Assembly (NCBI GenBank): GCA_030592205.1
Contig: JAUVKA010000007.1
Coordinates: 1-22,704 of the forward strand
Length of the DNA stretch: 22,704 bases
Reading direction: 5' to 3'
Source of the DNA: Bacteroidota bacterium
GTDB lineage: Bacteria; Bacteroidota; Bacteroidia; Bacteroidales; UBA12481
Within the stretch, counting starts at the first letter, position 1. Each line of letters starts with the position of its first letter. The position numbers and the translations under genes were made by a program. Below the pieces are notes generated by a model, which saw only the letters and a list, made by a program, of their open reading frames with translations, made no database searches and was not told the DNA's origin. Below, one piece after another: positions 1-7,339 of the stretch.

Positions 1-363
1 ATCCGAATTGATAAATGGCTTTGGGCTGTGCGTATCTTTAAAACCCGCAGTTTAGCATCAGACGCGTGCAGGAAGGGGAAGGTTGAGATAGAGGAACAGT
101 CTGTTAAGCCATCCAGATCAGTTTCAATTGGAGAAATAATAAGCGTTAAGAAACCTCCCTATAAGTTTATTTATAAGGTAACTGGCCTGATCAGTAAAAG
201 AGTATCGGCTAAACTAGCTTCCTCACATGTTGAAGATATCAGACCAGAAGAAGAACTATTAAAAATAAAAACCATTCAGGAATCAGCTTTTTTCTCACGC
301 GAAAGGGGCACAGGACGTCCAACAAAAAAAGAAAGAAGAACCATAGACCGATTCCGAACCTGA
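1..363 (+). CDS. S4-domain RNA-binding protein (Hsp15-like), 5' partial
   Basis: The reading frame is open from base 1, so the gene begins upstream of the window; the in-frame GTG at 28 is internal. The first residues, IRIDKWLWAVRIFKTRSLAS, followed by DACRKGKV, are the hallmark start of the S4 RNA-binding fold in the Hsp15/RluB-like group. The C-terminus carries the basic stretch GRPTKKERRTIDRF, which is usual in Bacteroidota members. Known family role: binding structured rRNA, and in E. coli Hsp15 handling stalled 50S subunits; the role here is inferred. The visible 120 residues are nearly the whole protein, with probably only a Met and a few residues missing. The stop is 11 bases before the next gene, which suggests co-transcription. 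Confidence 0.9.
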   Translation: MRIDKWLWAVRIFKTRSLASDACRKGKVEIEEQSVKPSRSVSIGEIISVKKPPYKFIYKVTGLISKRVSAKLASSHVEDIRPEEELLKIKTIQESAFFSRERGTGRPTKKERRTIDRFRT

Positions 364-374
364 AACAATTCAAT

Positions 375-920
375 ATGTTTATTGCCAAAGAAAAAAGAGG
401 CAGCAATATTGCCGAATATGTACTATATATGTGGCAGATCGAAGACCTGATTCGCGCCCATAATTTCGACATCAATAGAATTGAAAATGACCTTGTTAGA
501 CAGTACCAGGGGACTAATGAACAAATTGAGGAGATTAGACAATGGTACCAGGGCTTAGCTGAGTCAATGCTAATTGAAGGAATCAGGAATTACGGGCATT
601 TGCAGTTCCTTGTCACACTTTTGGAAGATGTCAATAATTTTCACTTTCGCCTGATAGATAGCTCAAGCCATGGAAATTACCAGAAACTCTATTTGTCCTC
701 TGTCAGGAATATCAGTGAGTTGAGAAAAAAAATGGGCCATAAGGAAAAAATATCCGATATGGAAGTTTGCCTTACTGCCTTATATGGTTTAATGCTGATG
801 AGACTCAAGAAAAAACCCGTTTCAAAAGAAACAGAAGAGGTTTTTAGCTTATTCAGTGAGTTACTTGCAGAGTTATCCCGCCTATATGTTATGTATGAGA
901 AAGGTTCTTTGGAAATCTAA
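375..920 (+). CDS. DUF4924 family protein
   Basis: A 181-residue, soluble, mostly helical protein with no signal peptide. The opening MFIAKEKRGSNIAEYVLYMW followed by QIEDLIRAHNFD is the characteristic start of DUF4924, a family I know only from Bacteroidota and for which no function is established. The remainder is rich in charged helices, with a Lys/Arg-rich segment near residues 115-125, and there are no obvious catalytic motifs. The ATG at 375 gives the conserved N-terminus exactly, so the start is secure. It lies 11 bases after the S4-domain gene, so the two probably share a transcript. Confidence 0.85.
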   Translation: MFIAKEKRGSNIAEYVLYMWQIEDLIRAHNFDINRIENDLVRQYQGTNEQIEEIRQWYQGLAESMLIEGIRNYGHLQFLVTLLEDVNNFHFRLIDSSSHGNYQKLYLSSVRNISELRKKMGHKEKISDMEVCLTALYGLMLMRLKKKPVSKETEEVFSLFSELLAELSRLYVMYEKGSLEI

Positions 921-1060
921 TGGCCACGAAGGATAAGTGAAGTCAGAAATACACACATAATAATATTGCATAAGAACCATAATAAATATACCAGGTATCA
1001 TTGCGGCACACTAATTGTAACAATCCATGGCAGACAAGTGAGTTTAAAGGTATAAAAACA

Positions 1061-1091
1061 TTGTACCTGATTCTTAAAAACTCTAAATTTG
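1061..1091 (+). promoter_or_regulatory. Candidate Bacteroidota promoter just before the ATG at 1097
   Basis: TTG at 1061-1063, a 20-base spacer, then TAAATTTG at 1084-1091, which matches the Bacteroidota -7 consensus TAnnTTTG. The coding start at 1097 is only five bases after the element, so use of this promoter would give a leaderless or nearly leaderless mRNA. The match could be chance in AT-rich DNA. Confidence 0.3.
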
Positions 1092-1096
1092 GCCGT

Positions 1097-1783
1097 ATGA
1101 GATTCTGGTTAATAATTATTTTTTTGATCATTACCAATAATGTTGGCTACGCTCAGCAGGACAGTGTTATCCGTGTAAAATACACCCCTGAATTCCGGTT
1201 TACTGATGGCTTATATCTCAATTTCAGCCAGGCAAGGAACAATAATCCCATACCCCCAAGTCGTATTAATTCCCGGAATGATCCGGGAGACTTCAACTTT
1301 TTTCGTAATCTGGTGGAAGAAAAAACTATTTCCTATTTTGATAGTTTTGGCACCCAGGAGGAAGTAAACACCGACCAGATTTGGGGATTTTGTCAGGACG
1401 GAAAATTGTTCATCAATTACAACGATGAATTTAACCGAATACCCATAATTGGCCAGGCATGTCATTTCATTGCTGACGTAACAGTAATTGATACGTACAA
1501 CGATCCGTATTACTACGATCGTTATGATAATTATTACAACTCTTATTACAACAGGCCTTACAACAGAACTTCCCGATCAAGGGAAATGCGGCAATATATC
1601 ATGAGGTTTGAAACAGGAGAAGTATTATCATATGACAGGGAGTCAATCCTTGTAGTTTTGATGGAGGATCCAGAATTATATGAGGAGTACAACAGTCTTC
1701 GCAAAAGGAAACAGCGAGATTTAATGTTCTTTTTCTTAAGAAGATTCAATGAAAAGCACCCATTATACATATCAGTGCGATAA
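1097..1783 (+). CDS. Exported protein of unknown function with a tyrosine-rich segment
   Basis: I do not recognise a named family. The ATG at 1097 is preferred over the upstream TTG at 1001 because it places a signal peptide at the N-terminus (MRFWLIIIFLIITNNVGYAQ, cleavage near residue 20), giving 228 residues. The mature part begins with a segment around YTPEFRFTDGLYLNFSQ and NNNPIPPSRI that recalls uncharacterised Bacteroidota exported proteins. Residues 136-157 are strikingly tyrosine-rich (nine Tyr in 22, mixed with Asn, Asp and Arg). The C-terminal part (YIMRFETGEVLSYD onward) is charged and ends RRFNEKHPLYISVR. No lipobox, T9SS sorting tail or enzyme motif is visible. The 176 bases upstream separate it from DUF4924, so it may be its own transcription unit. 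Confidence 0.7.
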   Translation: MRFWLIIIFLIITNNVGYAQQDSVIRVKYTPEFRFTDGLYLNFSQARNNNPIPPSRINSRNDPGDFNFFRNLVEEKTISYFDSFGTQEEVNTDQIWGFCQDGKLFINYNDEFNRIPIIGQACHFIADVTVIDTYNDPYYYDRYDNYYNSYYNRPYNRTSRSREMRQYIMRFETGEVLSYDRESILVVLMEDPELYEEYNSLRKRKQRDLMFFFLRRFNEKHPLYISVR

Positions 1784-1846
1784 TTCAACATCAATAAAAA
1801 ATTTCGACACACTTATTCCCTGATATAACACGACTATAAAAAAAAG

Positions 1847-1878
1847 CTTGCCTATAAGGCCCAGTTACCATACCTTTG
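1847..1878 (+). promoter_or_regulatory. Candidate promoter for the 2028-4028 unit
   Basis: CTTG at 1847-1850, a 20-base spacer and TACCTTTG at 1871-1878 fit the Bacteroidota sigma-ABfr promoter pattern (TTTG, 19-21 bases, TAnnTTTG). It lies in a 244-base gene-free stretch (1784-2027) and would give a leader of about 140 bases before the ATG at 2028. I saw no convincing terminator or riboswitch in that stretch. Confidence 0.45.
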
Positions 1879-2027
1879 TGCCCATAATAATATGACCCAC
1901 AATGCGTTTTGTTAACAGCTATACAAAACATTTTATGAATTTGAACGTTTACATCCTACAAACCATCAACTAGGAAAATAATTCTCTGTACTCTGTTCCT
2001 GTATTCTCCCCCTATAATTTCTGGAAT

Positions 2028-2612
2028 ATGAAAAAACTATTAATAGTTATATCAATATATATTATATCAACTTTCACCGCTTTGGTATTCGCCCCCAGTT
2101 TACCCATGTCATATAACAGCGAGGCCATTCTTTTGAAGATGATAAATGAACGAGAGCTTAGAGACCGATTAGCTTTTGATCGTTCTCTCGCCGATTTCAA
2201 ATTTGCTCTTGCTAAAAAAGAGTCGTCAAATAATTGGCGGAAGTATAATCCCTTTGGATACATCGGAAAGTTTCAATTTGGGAAAGCCGCCCTGGACATG
2301 ACCGGATATGGGCACATCTCTTTTTATGATTTTATAGATAATCCCTCCATTTTTCCCGAAAAGGATCAGGAAATAGCTATGGACTCCTTACTGCGCTTCA
2401 ATGCATTTATTCTTAAAGATTACATTCATGAATACGTTGGCAAGAATATTCTGGACTCTATTTCCATAACTCAACAGGGATTATTAGCTGCTTCCCACCT
2501 TGCAGGGCCAGGAAATGTAAAACACTTCCTCAATACTAATGGACGCTATAATCCAAAAGACCAACTGGGAACCAGCCTGTCGGATTATTTAATTATCTTT
2601 GGCAAGCACTAA
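2028..2612 (+). CDS. Exported lysozyme-fold / transglycosylase-like protein
   Basis: A 194-residue protein with an N-terminal hydrophobic segment (residues 3-22) that is either a signal peptide or a membrane anchor. Three spaced motifs match the lytic transglycosylase (SLT, goose-lysozyme-like) pattern: KKESSNNW with the likely catalytic Glu65, YIGKFQFGKAAL at 79-88 in place of the usual GLMQ segment, and GLLAASHLAGPGNVKHFL at 151-168, equivalent to the conserved alanine-rich helix. The inferred role is cleavage of peptidoglycan glycan strands in the periplasm. It is short for a housekeeping transglycosylase and has no LysM or other binding domain, so it resembles phage-type or accessory enzymes. 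hisS starts 15 bases downstream, suggesting co-transcription. Fold assignment is by motif only. Confidence 0.65.
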   Translation: MKKLLIVISIYIISTFTALVFAPSLPMSYNSEAILLKMINERELRDRLAFDRSLADFKFALAKKESSNNWRKYNPFGYIGKFQFGKAALDMTGYGHISFYDFIDNPSIFPEKDQEIAMDSLLRFNAFILKDYIHEYVGKNILDSISITQQGLLAASHLAGPGNVKHFLNTNGRYNPKDQLGTSLSDYLIIFGKH

Positions 2613-2627
2613 AATTGATGGCTCAAC

Positions 2628-4028
2628 ATGTCACAAAAACCAGCAATCCCAAAGGGTACAAGAGACTTTGGACCGGTTCAAATGTTACGTCGGAACTATA
2701 TTTTCGACCAGATCAGGTCGGTATTCATAAGCTTCGGCTATCAGCCAATTGAAACACCGGCAATGGAGACCCTGAATACTCTTATGGGAAAATACGGAGA
2801 AGAAGGAGATAGGCTAATATTCAAAATTCTCAATAGTGGACATTATAGTGCGAAAATACCCAAAGAAACGCTTGGAGAACTATGTAATTCTCAGGAACTT
2901 GATCCTGATATATCGAAAAAGCTAACATCAAAAATATCTGAAAAAGCATTAAGATTCGATTTAACAGTTCCTTTTGCCAGGTATGTAGTACAGCACAGAA
3001 ATGAGATCACTTTTCCTTTTAAACGTTACCAATTACAGCCTGTATGGCGGGCAGACCGCCCCCAGAAGGGAAGATATCGGGAGTTCTATCAGTGTGATGT
3101 AGATGTAATTGGATCTACTTCACTTTTAAATGAGCTGGAACTAATTCAGATTATTGATGAAGTATTCAGCAGTCTGAATACCAGTGTGTTGATTAAAATT
3201 AATAACAGAAAGATTCTGACTGGAATTTCAGAAATTATCGGTCATCCTGATAAAATCATTGACATAACGACTGCAATTGACAAAATAGATAAAATTGGTC
3301 TTGGAAAAGTAAATGAAGAATTAAGTAACAAAGGCCTTCCAAAGGAAGCCATTGATAAACTTCAACCAATCCTGGGATTATCGGGTGATCATAATACAAA
3401 GCTAAGTGAACTTTCTAAAGAACTATCTGAATCAAAGATTGGTCTTGAGGGAATTTCCGAGATGCAGACCATTTTTGACCTGCTTAGTCAATTGAGTCTC
3501 AGCACATCGGTTGAGCTGGATCTTACTTTAGCAAGAGGATTGAATTATTATACGGGAGCAATAATTGAAGTAATATCTACAGAAATAAAAATAGGATCCA
3601 TTTGTGGAGGTGGCCGTTATGATAATCTTACGGGAATCTTTGGATTACCGGATGTTTCAGGAGTAGGCATATCTTTTGGTGCCGACCGTATTTATGACGT
3701 TTTGGAACAAAGCGATGGATTTCCTGAGCATACCGCGACAACGACTCAAGTTCTGATCATGAATTTTGGAGATGAAGAAATTAAGATGGCTCTCAGTTTC
3801 GCCTCAGAATTGAGATCTTCGGGTATTTCAACTGAGATTTATCCTGATTCGGCAAAAATGAAAAAACAAATGAGTTATGCGAATTCCCATAAAATCCCCA
3901 TTGTTGTGTTAGCTGGAAAAGATGAACTCGAAAAGAATCAATTAGAGATAAAAAATATGACAACAGGCGAACAGCTTGCTGTCCGCTTTGCAGAATTAAT
4001 TCCATCAGTAAAACGTATTCTAAAATAA
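2628..4028 (+). CDS. hisS: Histidine--tRNA ligase
   Basis: A full-length class II aminoacyl-tRNA synthetase (466 residues) that charges tRNA-His with histidine in the cytoplasm. Class II motif 1 lies around residues 37-65 (GYQPIETPAMETL and on). Motif 2 is at about 131-160 (FKRYQLQPVWRADRP, then GRYREFYQCDVD). The two histidine-specific segments are LARGLNYYTGA at 301-311 and GSICGGGRYDNLTG at 323-336. Motif 3 is GVGISFGADRIY at 346-356. The C-terminal anticodon-binding domain occupies roughly 373-466. The ATG at 2628 gives the usual N-terminus (KPAIPKGTRDF). No key residue is missing. It follows the lysozyme-like gene closely and is separated from the downstream ammonia-lyase by a promoter. 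Confidence 0.97.
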   Translation: MSQKPAIPKGTRDFGPVQMLRRNYIFDQIRSVFISFGYQPIETPAMETLNTLMGKYGEEGDRLIFKILNSGHYSAKIPKETLGELCNSQELDPDISKKLTSKISEKALRFDLTVPFARYVVQHRNEITFPFKRYQLQPVWRADRPQKGRYREFYQCDVDVIGSTSLLNELELIQIIDEVFSSLNTSVLIKINNRKILTGISEIIGHPDKIIDITTAIDKIDKIGLGKVNEELSNKGLPKEAIDKLQPILGLSGDHNTKLSELSKELSESKIGLEGISEMQTIFDLLSQLSLSTSVELDLTLARGLNYYTGAIIEVISTEIKIGSICGGGRYDNLTGIFGLPDVSGVGISFGADRIYDVLEQSDGFPEHTATTTQVLIMNFGDEEIKMALSFASELRSSGISTEIYPDSAKMKKQMSYANSHKIPIVVLAGKDELEKNQLEIKNMTTGEQLAVRFAELIPSVKRILK

Positions 4029-4036
4029 ATATTTCT

Positions 4037-4067
4037 TTTGCCCTCCCAATAAGAATTCCTAACTTTG
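4037..4067 (+). promoter_or_regulatory. Near-consensus Bacteroidota promoter for the ammonia-lyase gene
   Basis: TTTG at 4037-4040, exactly 19 bases, then TAACTTTG at 4060-4067: a perfect match to the Bacteroidota housekeeping consensus. It starts nine bases after the hisS stop and would give a leader of about 120 bases before the ATG at 4196. It makes the ammonia-lyase an independent transcription unit. This is the best promoter in the window. Confidence 0.75.
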
Positions 4068-4195
4068 AGAAAAGTTTTATTATATGAGATGGTTACTCGA
4101 CTATCTGATTCAAATAAACCGCACCGGGCTCTTCTCTGTACGAAAAGGCTGACTATTTCTTTTTCTTTTTGTACACATTCAAATAATTATTAAAG

Positions 4196-5728
4196 ATGAA
4201 AACATATATTGTTACCGGTGCTGGTTTAAGCATTGAAGACGTGGTTAATGTTGCCAGAAACCACCAGAAAGTAAGTATCCATCCTGAGGCATTGGCCAAA
4301 ATGAATCTTTGCAGGGAAATGGTAGAGAGGAAAATTGATGCCCGGGAAATTATGTACGGCGTTAATACAGGGATAGGAGAATTCTCCGAAACCGTTCTCA
4401 ACGATGAACAGGTAAAGGAATTCCAGAAATATTTAATCTATAACCACGCTGCAGGAATTGGGGATCCTGCACCTCTGGAATATGTTCGAGCTGCTATGCT
4501 GGGCCGGATTAATGTCCATGCCCATGGCAATTCCGGATGCCGTCCTGTGATAACTCAAACTCTGGTTGAAATGCTCAACAAGGGTGTTACTCCTTTCGTT
4601 TGCCAGAAAGGTTCCGTTGGAGCCAGTGGGGATTTAGCTCCTATGTCCCAAATTGCTCTTCTTCTGATGGGTGAAGGACAGGCATATTTCCAGGGAGAAT
4701 TATTGGATGGCAAAATTGCAATGGAAAAGGCTGGAATTGAAATCCCCGGGCTGAAAGCGAGGGATGGTCTGGCGACGATTAACGGATCCAATCTTTTGAC
4801 AGCCATGAGTGCCATTTGGCTTTTCGATGCCAACAACTTTCTAAAACAGGCTGAGATAGCAGCATCGATGTCCCTTGAGGCATTGAAAGCCAATATGGGC
4901 CCTTACACTCCTCTCCTTCATGAGGTAAGGGGCTTCGCAGGTGCTGTAAGAAGTGCCAAAGCAATTGGGAAATGTATCAACGGTGGAGACCTGAAAGAAG
5001 GTAAGGTTAGAAGTAAAGTGCAGGATGCCTACTCCATGCGGTCAACGCCCCAGGTAATCGGGGCTGCACATGATGCTTTGAAATGGGCCCGTTCACAGGT
5101 TGAAATCGAGTTGAATGGAGTTGGTGACAATCCAATTTTCTTTTCTGAACAAAACATGCATTTATCTGGCGCCAACTTTCAGGGGACTCCTGTATCCCTT
5201 CCTATGGATATGGCAGGAGTGGCCATTACCATGGTTTGCGTAATGTCGGAAAGAAGAATGAACCGCCTTAATAATCCTGCTCTAAGTGCCGGACTGCCAG
5301 CTTTTCTGACCAAAGGAGCAGGTATGTTCTCTGGTTTAATGCTTAGTCAGTATACAGCCGATATGCAAATTGTAGAACAGAGAATATTGTCTGCCCCGGC
5401 TTCAATACAATCTATTCCAGCAGCAGCCGATCAGGAGGATTTTGTTTCAATGGGGATGAATACCGCCATAAAGAACTTTCAAATTCTGGATAATGCTTAT
5501 GGTATTCTGGGGATTGAACTTATGGCAGCTGCTCAGGCACTTGACTTCAGAAAAGAGGAGTATTCATTTGGGGCCGGCGTAACAAAAGCACATGAAATAA
5601 TACGGAAATATGTTGCTTTTCTTGATATTGACAGGCCATTATATCCTGATCACACAAGGATGCAGGAATTAGTTAAATCCTGTGAAATTTTACAAGCTGT
5701 TGAAGCTGAATTAGGAAGCATTGAGTAA
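4196..5728 (+). CDS. Histidine ammonia-lyase family enzyme (HAL/PAL/TAL superfamily)
   Basis: A 510-residue MIO enzyme, the same length as Pseudomonas HutH. Ala143-Ser144-Gly145 in KGSVGASGDLAP forms the MIO cofactor. Other active-site residues are present: Tyr54 in MYGVNTGIG, Asn196 in TINGSN, Tyr279 and Arg282 in QDAYSMRSTPQ, and Glu414 in DQEDFVSMG. The QED form of that last motif is typical of HAL, whereas PAL and TAL enzymes carry NQD. The substrate-recognition pair is Asn83-His84 (YNHAAG) where classical HutH has Ser-His; the histidine is kept, so histidine is the best guess, yielding urocanate and ammonia. However, the protein differs from canonical HutH in the 325-400 region, and hutU, hutI or other Hut genes are not nearby. 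An aromatic amino acid or another histidine-like substrate is possible, so no symbol is given. It has its own promoter and a terminator at 5736-5759. Confidence 0.85.
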   Translation: MKTYIVTGAGLSIEDVVNVARNHQKVSIHPEALAKMNLCREMVERKIDAREIMYGVNTGIGEFSETVLNDEQVKEFQKYLIYNHAAGIGDPAPLEYVRAAMLGRINVHAHGNSGCRPVITQTLVEMLNKGVTPFVCQKGSVGASGDLAPMSQIALLLMGEGQAYFQGELLDGKIAMEKAGIEIPGLKARDGLATINGSNLLTAMSAIWLFDANNFLKQAEIAASMSLEALKANMGPYTPLLHEVRGFAGAVRSAKAIGKCINGGDLKEGKVRSKVQDAYSMRSTPQVIGAAHDALKWARSQVEIELNGVGDNPIFFSEQNMHLSGANFQGTPVSLPMDMAGVAITMVCVMSERRMNRLNNPALSAGLPAFLTKGAGMFSGLMLSQYTADMQIVEQRILSAPASIQSIPAAADQEDFVSMGMNTAIKNFQILDNAYGILGIELMAAAQALDFRKEEYSFGAGVTKAHEIIRKYVAFLDIDRPLYPDHTRMQELVKSCEILQAVEAELGSIE

Positions 5729-5735
5729 TGATATT

Positions 5736-5759
5736 GGTCCGGGCAAAAAGGCCTGGGCC
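5736..5759. terminator. Hairpin between convergent genes, likely terminator
   Basis: GGTCCGGGC at 5736-5744 pairs with GCCTGGGCC at 5751-5759 around an A-rich six-base loop, a nine-pair stem with two G-T pairs. On the plus strand it is followed by ATTACTTTT, a modest T tract. It lies between the ammonia-lyase stop (5728) and the stop of the minus-strand Spy-like gene (5761). It may work in both directions, although the minus-strand T tract is poor. Confidence 0.6.
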
Positions 5760-5760
5760 A

Positions 5761-6240
5761 TTACTTTTCCCTTGAACCGCTCCTCCTATACTGCGATCGT
5801 TGATTTTCTATCTTTCTCAGCATAAAATTCATGAATTCATTTTCAGCCCTATAGAGTCGGACCACCTTCTGAATTGGAATAACTTTTTTAATTTCTTTAT
5901 GGAACTTTAACTTTAATTCGGCAAGTTTAAGTTCTTGCTCAACCCTGGCATCTACCATAGCCTCCAATTCTTCACTGTCAATTTCCTTCCAGTTTCTTCT
6001 TCCATGGTTCTCCATTTGTTTGGATTTCAGGAGTTCTCCTCTTTTATTCTGGTATTGATTGTACAATGGCCAGAATTTCTGTGCTTCTTCAACAGTGAAA
6101 TCTAATTTATCGCTCAGGAATGCAACCCTTTCAGATTTAAAACGCTCCATATATTTTTCAAAACCAGGACCATTAATCTGAGCATGCAAAGACCCCAGAA
6201 CTAACAACATCAAGCCGGATAATGCTAATAATCTTTTCAT
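5761..6240 (-). CDS. Spy/CpxP-like periplasmic protein
   Basis: A 159-residue exported protein with a clean signal peptide (MKRLLALSGLMLLVLGSLHA, cleaved before QINGPG). The mature part is almost entirely helical and highly charged, with a segment LDFTVEEAQKFWPLYNQYQ (46-64) that resembles the LTxxQ-type motif of Spy/CpxP and related metal- or stress-sensing periplasmic proteins. No enzyme motif is visible. Its ATG overlaps the stop of the upstream membrane protein gene (ATGA), pointing to translational coupling. In Bacteroidota such proteins commonly sit beside an ECF sigma and anti-sigma pair. The role is inferred as an envelope-stress chaperone or sensor feeding that pair. Confidence 0.65.
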   Translation of the reverse strand: MKRLLALSGLMLLVLGSLHAQINGPGFEKYMERFKSERVAFLSDKLDFTVEEAQKFWPLYNQYQNKRGELLKSKQMENHGRRNWKEIDSEELEAMVDARVEQELKLAELKLKFHKEIKKVIPIQKVVRLYRAENEFMNFMLRKIENQRSQYRRSGSREK

Positions 6241-6740
6241 TTGTTTTGATTTTCAATATTCATCCATTCTTCGATAATAAACAATTCATCATAATCTGTC
6301 ATCTCCAGAAGACTTGCTCTCTCACTGTCCAATACTTCATCATATGGATCTTCAATGCTAATCCCCTCATCAGCAAAATAGGATGCCAATGTTACATCGT
6401 TCAAATCAGATCCGGTATAATTAATAAACCAATCTATTTCCTGGGCTAATTTAATACTACGATGAGGTTTAAGATACATATTCTGAAAAAGTAATAGGCC
6501 TATCAGAAGGCTTGCCGCTATTCCACTCATCCACAACAATCTGGTCCGAATTTTGAATTCCTTAACAGAAGAAATGGCACCTTCTTTGGCTATCTTTTGC
6601 ATAATCTGAGCCCGTGACTCAGCAAAATAGCCTGGAGGAACCAGAAAGGGATTATTCTTGTCGCCTTCAAAAAAGTTCATATTGTTATTTTCAACTGTCA
6701 TAATACTGCCGTAATCAATTAATTTGACGAAAAATGCCAT
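6237..6740 (-). CDS. Putative anti-sigma factor, single-pass membrane protein
   Basis: The protein is 167 residues from the ATG at 6740. ATGs at 6701 and 6680 are possible alternatives, since the family-like segment NPFLVPPGYF begins only at residue 30. One clear transmembrane helix lies at about 69-89 (LWMSGIAASLLIGLLLFQNM), with a charged N-terminal cytoplasmic half and an acidic C-terminal periplasmic half that contains DYDELFIIEEWMN near the end. The arrangement (sigma gene seven bases upstream, short cytoplasmic segment, one helix) fits an ECF anti-sigma factor. No zinc-binding HxxxCxxC motif is present, so it is not of the ZAS type. It is co-transcribed with the sigma gene and coupled to the Spy-like gene by a 4-base overlap. 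Confidence 0.6.
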   Translation of the reverse strand: MAFFVKLIDYGSIMTVENNNMNFFEGDKNNPFLVPPGYFAESRAQIMQKIAKEGAISSVKEFKIRTRLLWMSGIAASLLIGLLLFQNMYLKPHRSIKLAQEIDWFINYTGSDLNDVTLASYFADEGISIEDPYDEVLDSERASLLEMTDYDELFIIEEWMNIENQNK

Positions 6741-6747
6741 TAAAGGT

Positions 6748-7296
6748 TTAATCTGGGATTAATCCCTTTTGGATTTTTTTCACTGCATGGTGATATGAAG
6801 CTTTCAATGCCCCAACGCTTGTGTTTAAAATAGCAGAAATCTGTTCATACTTCATATCTTCAAAATACTTCATTTGAAAAACAAGTTTTTGCCTTTCCGG
6901 AAGTTTTGAAACTTCAATCTGTAATTTTAATTGTATTTCGTCACCATCAAAGTATTCATCGGCTTGAAGCCGATTGGCTATAGTCATTTCCGGATCGTCA
7001 ATTCTACTACCGGCTTTTTTTGCCTTTTGTTTTAAAAAGGACAGTGCTTCATTAGTAGCAATTCTGTACAACCATGTGAACAACTCCGAATCGCCCCTGA
7101 ATCCCTTTAAGCCATTCCATATCTTAATGAAAGTATTTTGCAGCACATCATTAGCATCTTCATGATGAAACACAATCTTACGAATATGCCAGTAGGCTCT
7201 TTCCTGATATTTGTTCAATATCATTTCAAATGCCTTCTCTTCCTCACCTTTCTGAAGAAACAATGTCAGGATCTGATGGTCAGAAATTTCTACCAT
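6748..7296 (-). CDS. ECF-family RNA polymerase sigma factor
   Basis: 182 residues with the two-domain ECF layout. Sigma region 2 spans about 22-90, with the core-binding and -10 melting segment DANDVLQNTFIKIWNGLKGF and SELFTWLYRIATNEALSFLK. Sigma region 4 spans about 125-178, with LPERQKLVFQMKYFEDMKY, EQISAILNTSVGALKASYHH and AVKKIQKGL forming the helix-turn-helix that reads the -35 element. There is no region 1.1 or 3. It heads a three-gene set with the membrane protein and the Spy-like protein. The transketolase gene ends 43 bases upstream with no terminator between them, so some transcription may come from there. The regulon is not visible in this window. Confidence 0.92.
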   Translation of the reverse strand: MVEISDHQILTLFLQKGEEEKAFEMILNKYQERAYWHIRKIVFHHEDANDVLQNTFIKIWNGLKGFRGDSELFTWLYRIATNEALSFLKQKAKKAGSRIDDPEMTIANRLQADEYFDGDEIQLKLQIEVSKLPERQKLVFQMKYFEDMKYEQISAILNTSVGALKASYHHAVKKIQKGLIPD

Positions 7297-7339
7297 TCAA
7301 TAAGCTTAAAAACCTTTGATTCCGGGAATGCAGAATAGT

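Noticed and set aside
153..158. Search for mobile elements, CRISPR arrays, integrase sites or tRNA genes across the window.
   Set aside because: No transposase, terminal repeats, direct-repeat arrays or cloverleaf sequences were seen; the gene order is ordinary Bacteroidota chromosome.
1840..1865. A-run followed by GCCTATAAGGC, a possible minus-strand terminator.
   Set aside because: The stem is only four pairs with a three-base loop, and no minus-strand gene ends nearby.
4555..4893. Minus-strand frame of 112 codons inside the ammonia-lyase gene.
   Set aside because: Antisense to a conserved enzyme; no family resemblance and no promoter.
7319..7329. Palindrome ATTCCGGGAAT in the transketolase-to-sigma gap; read on the minus strand it contains GGAAT, like an ECF -35 element.
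   Set aside because: The distance leaves the -10 element on top of the sigma start codon, so it cannot drive that gene as a normal promoter. An 11-base palindrome alone is weak.
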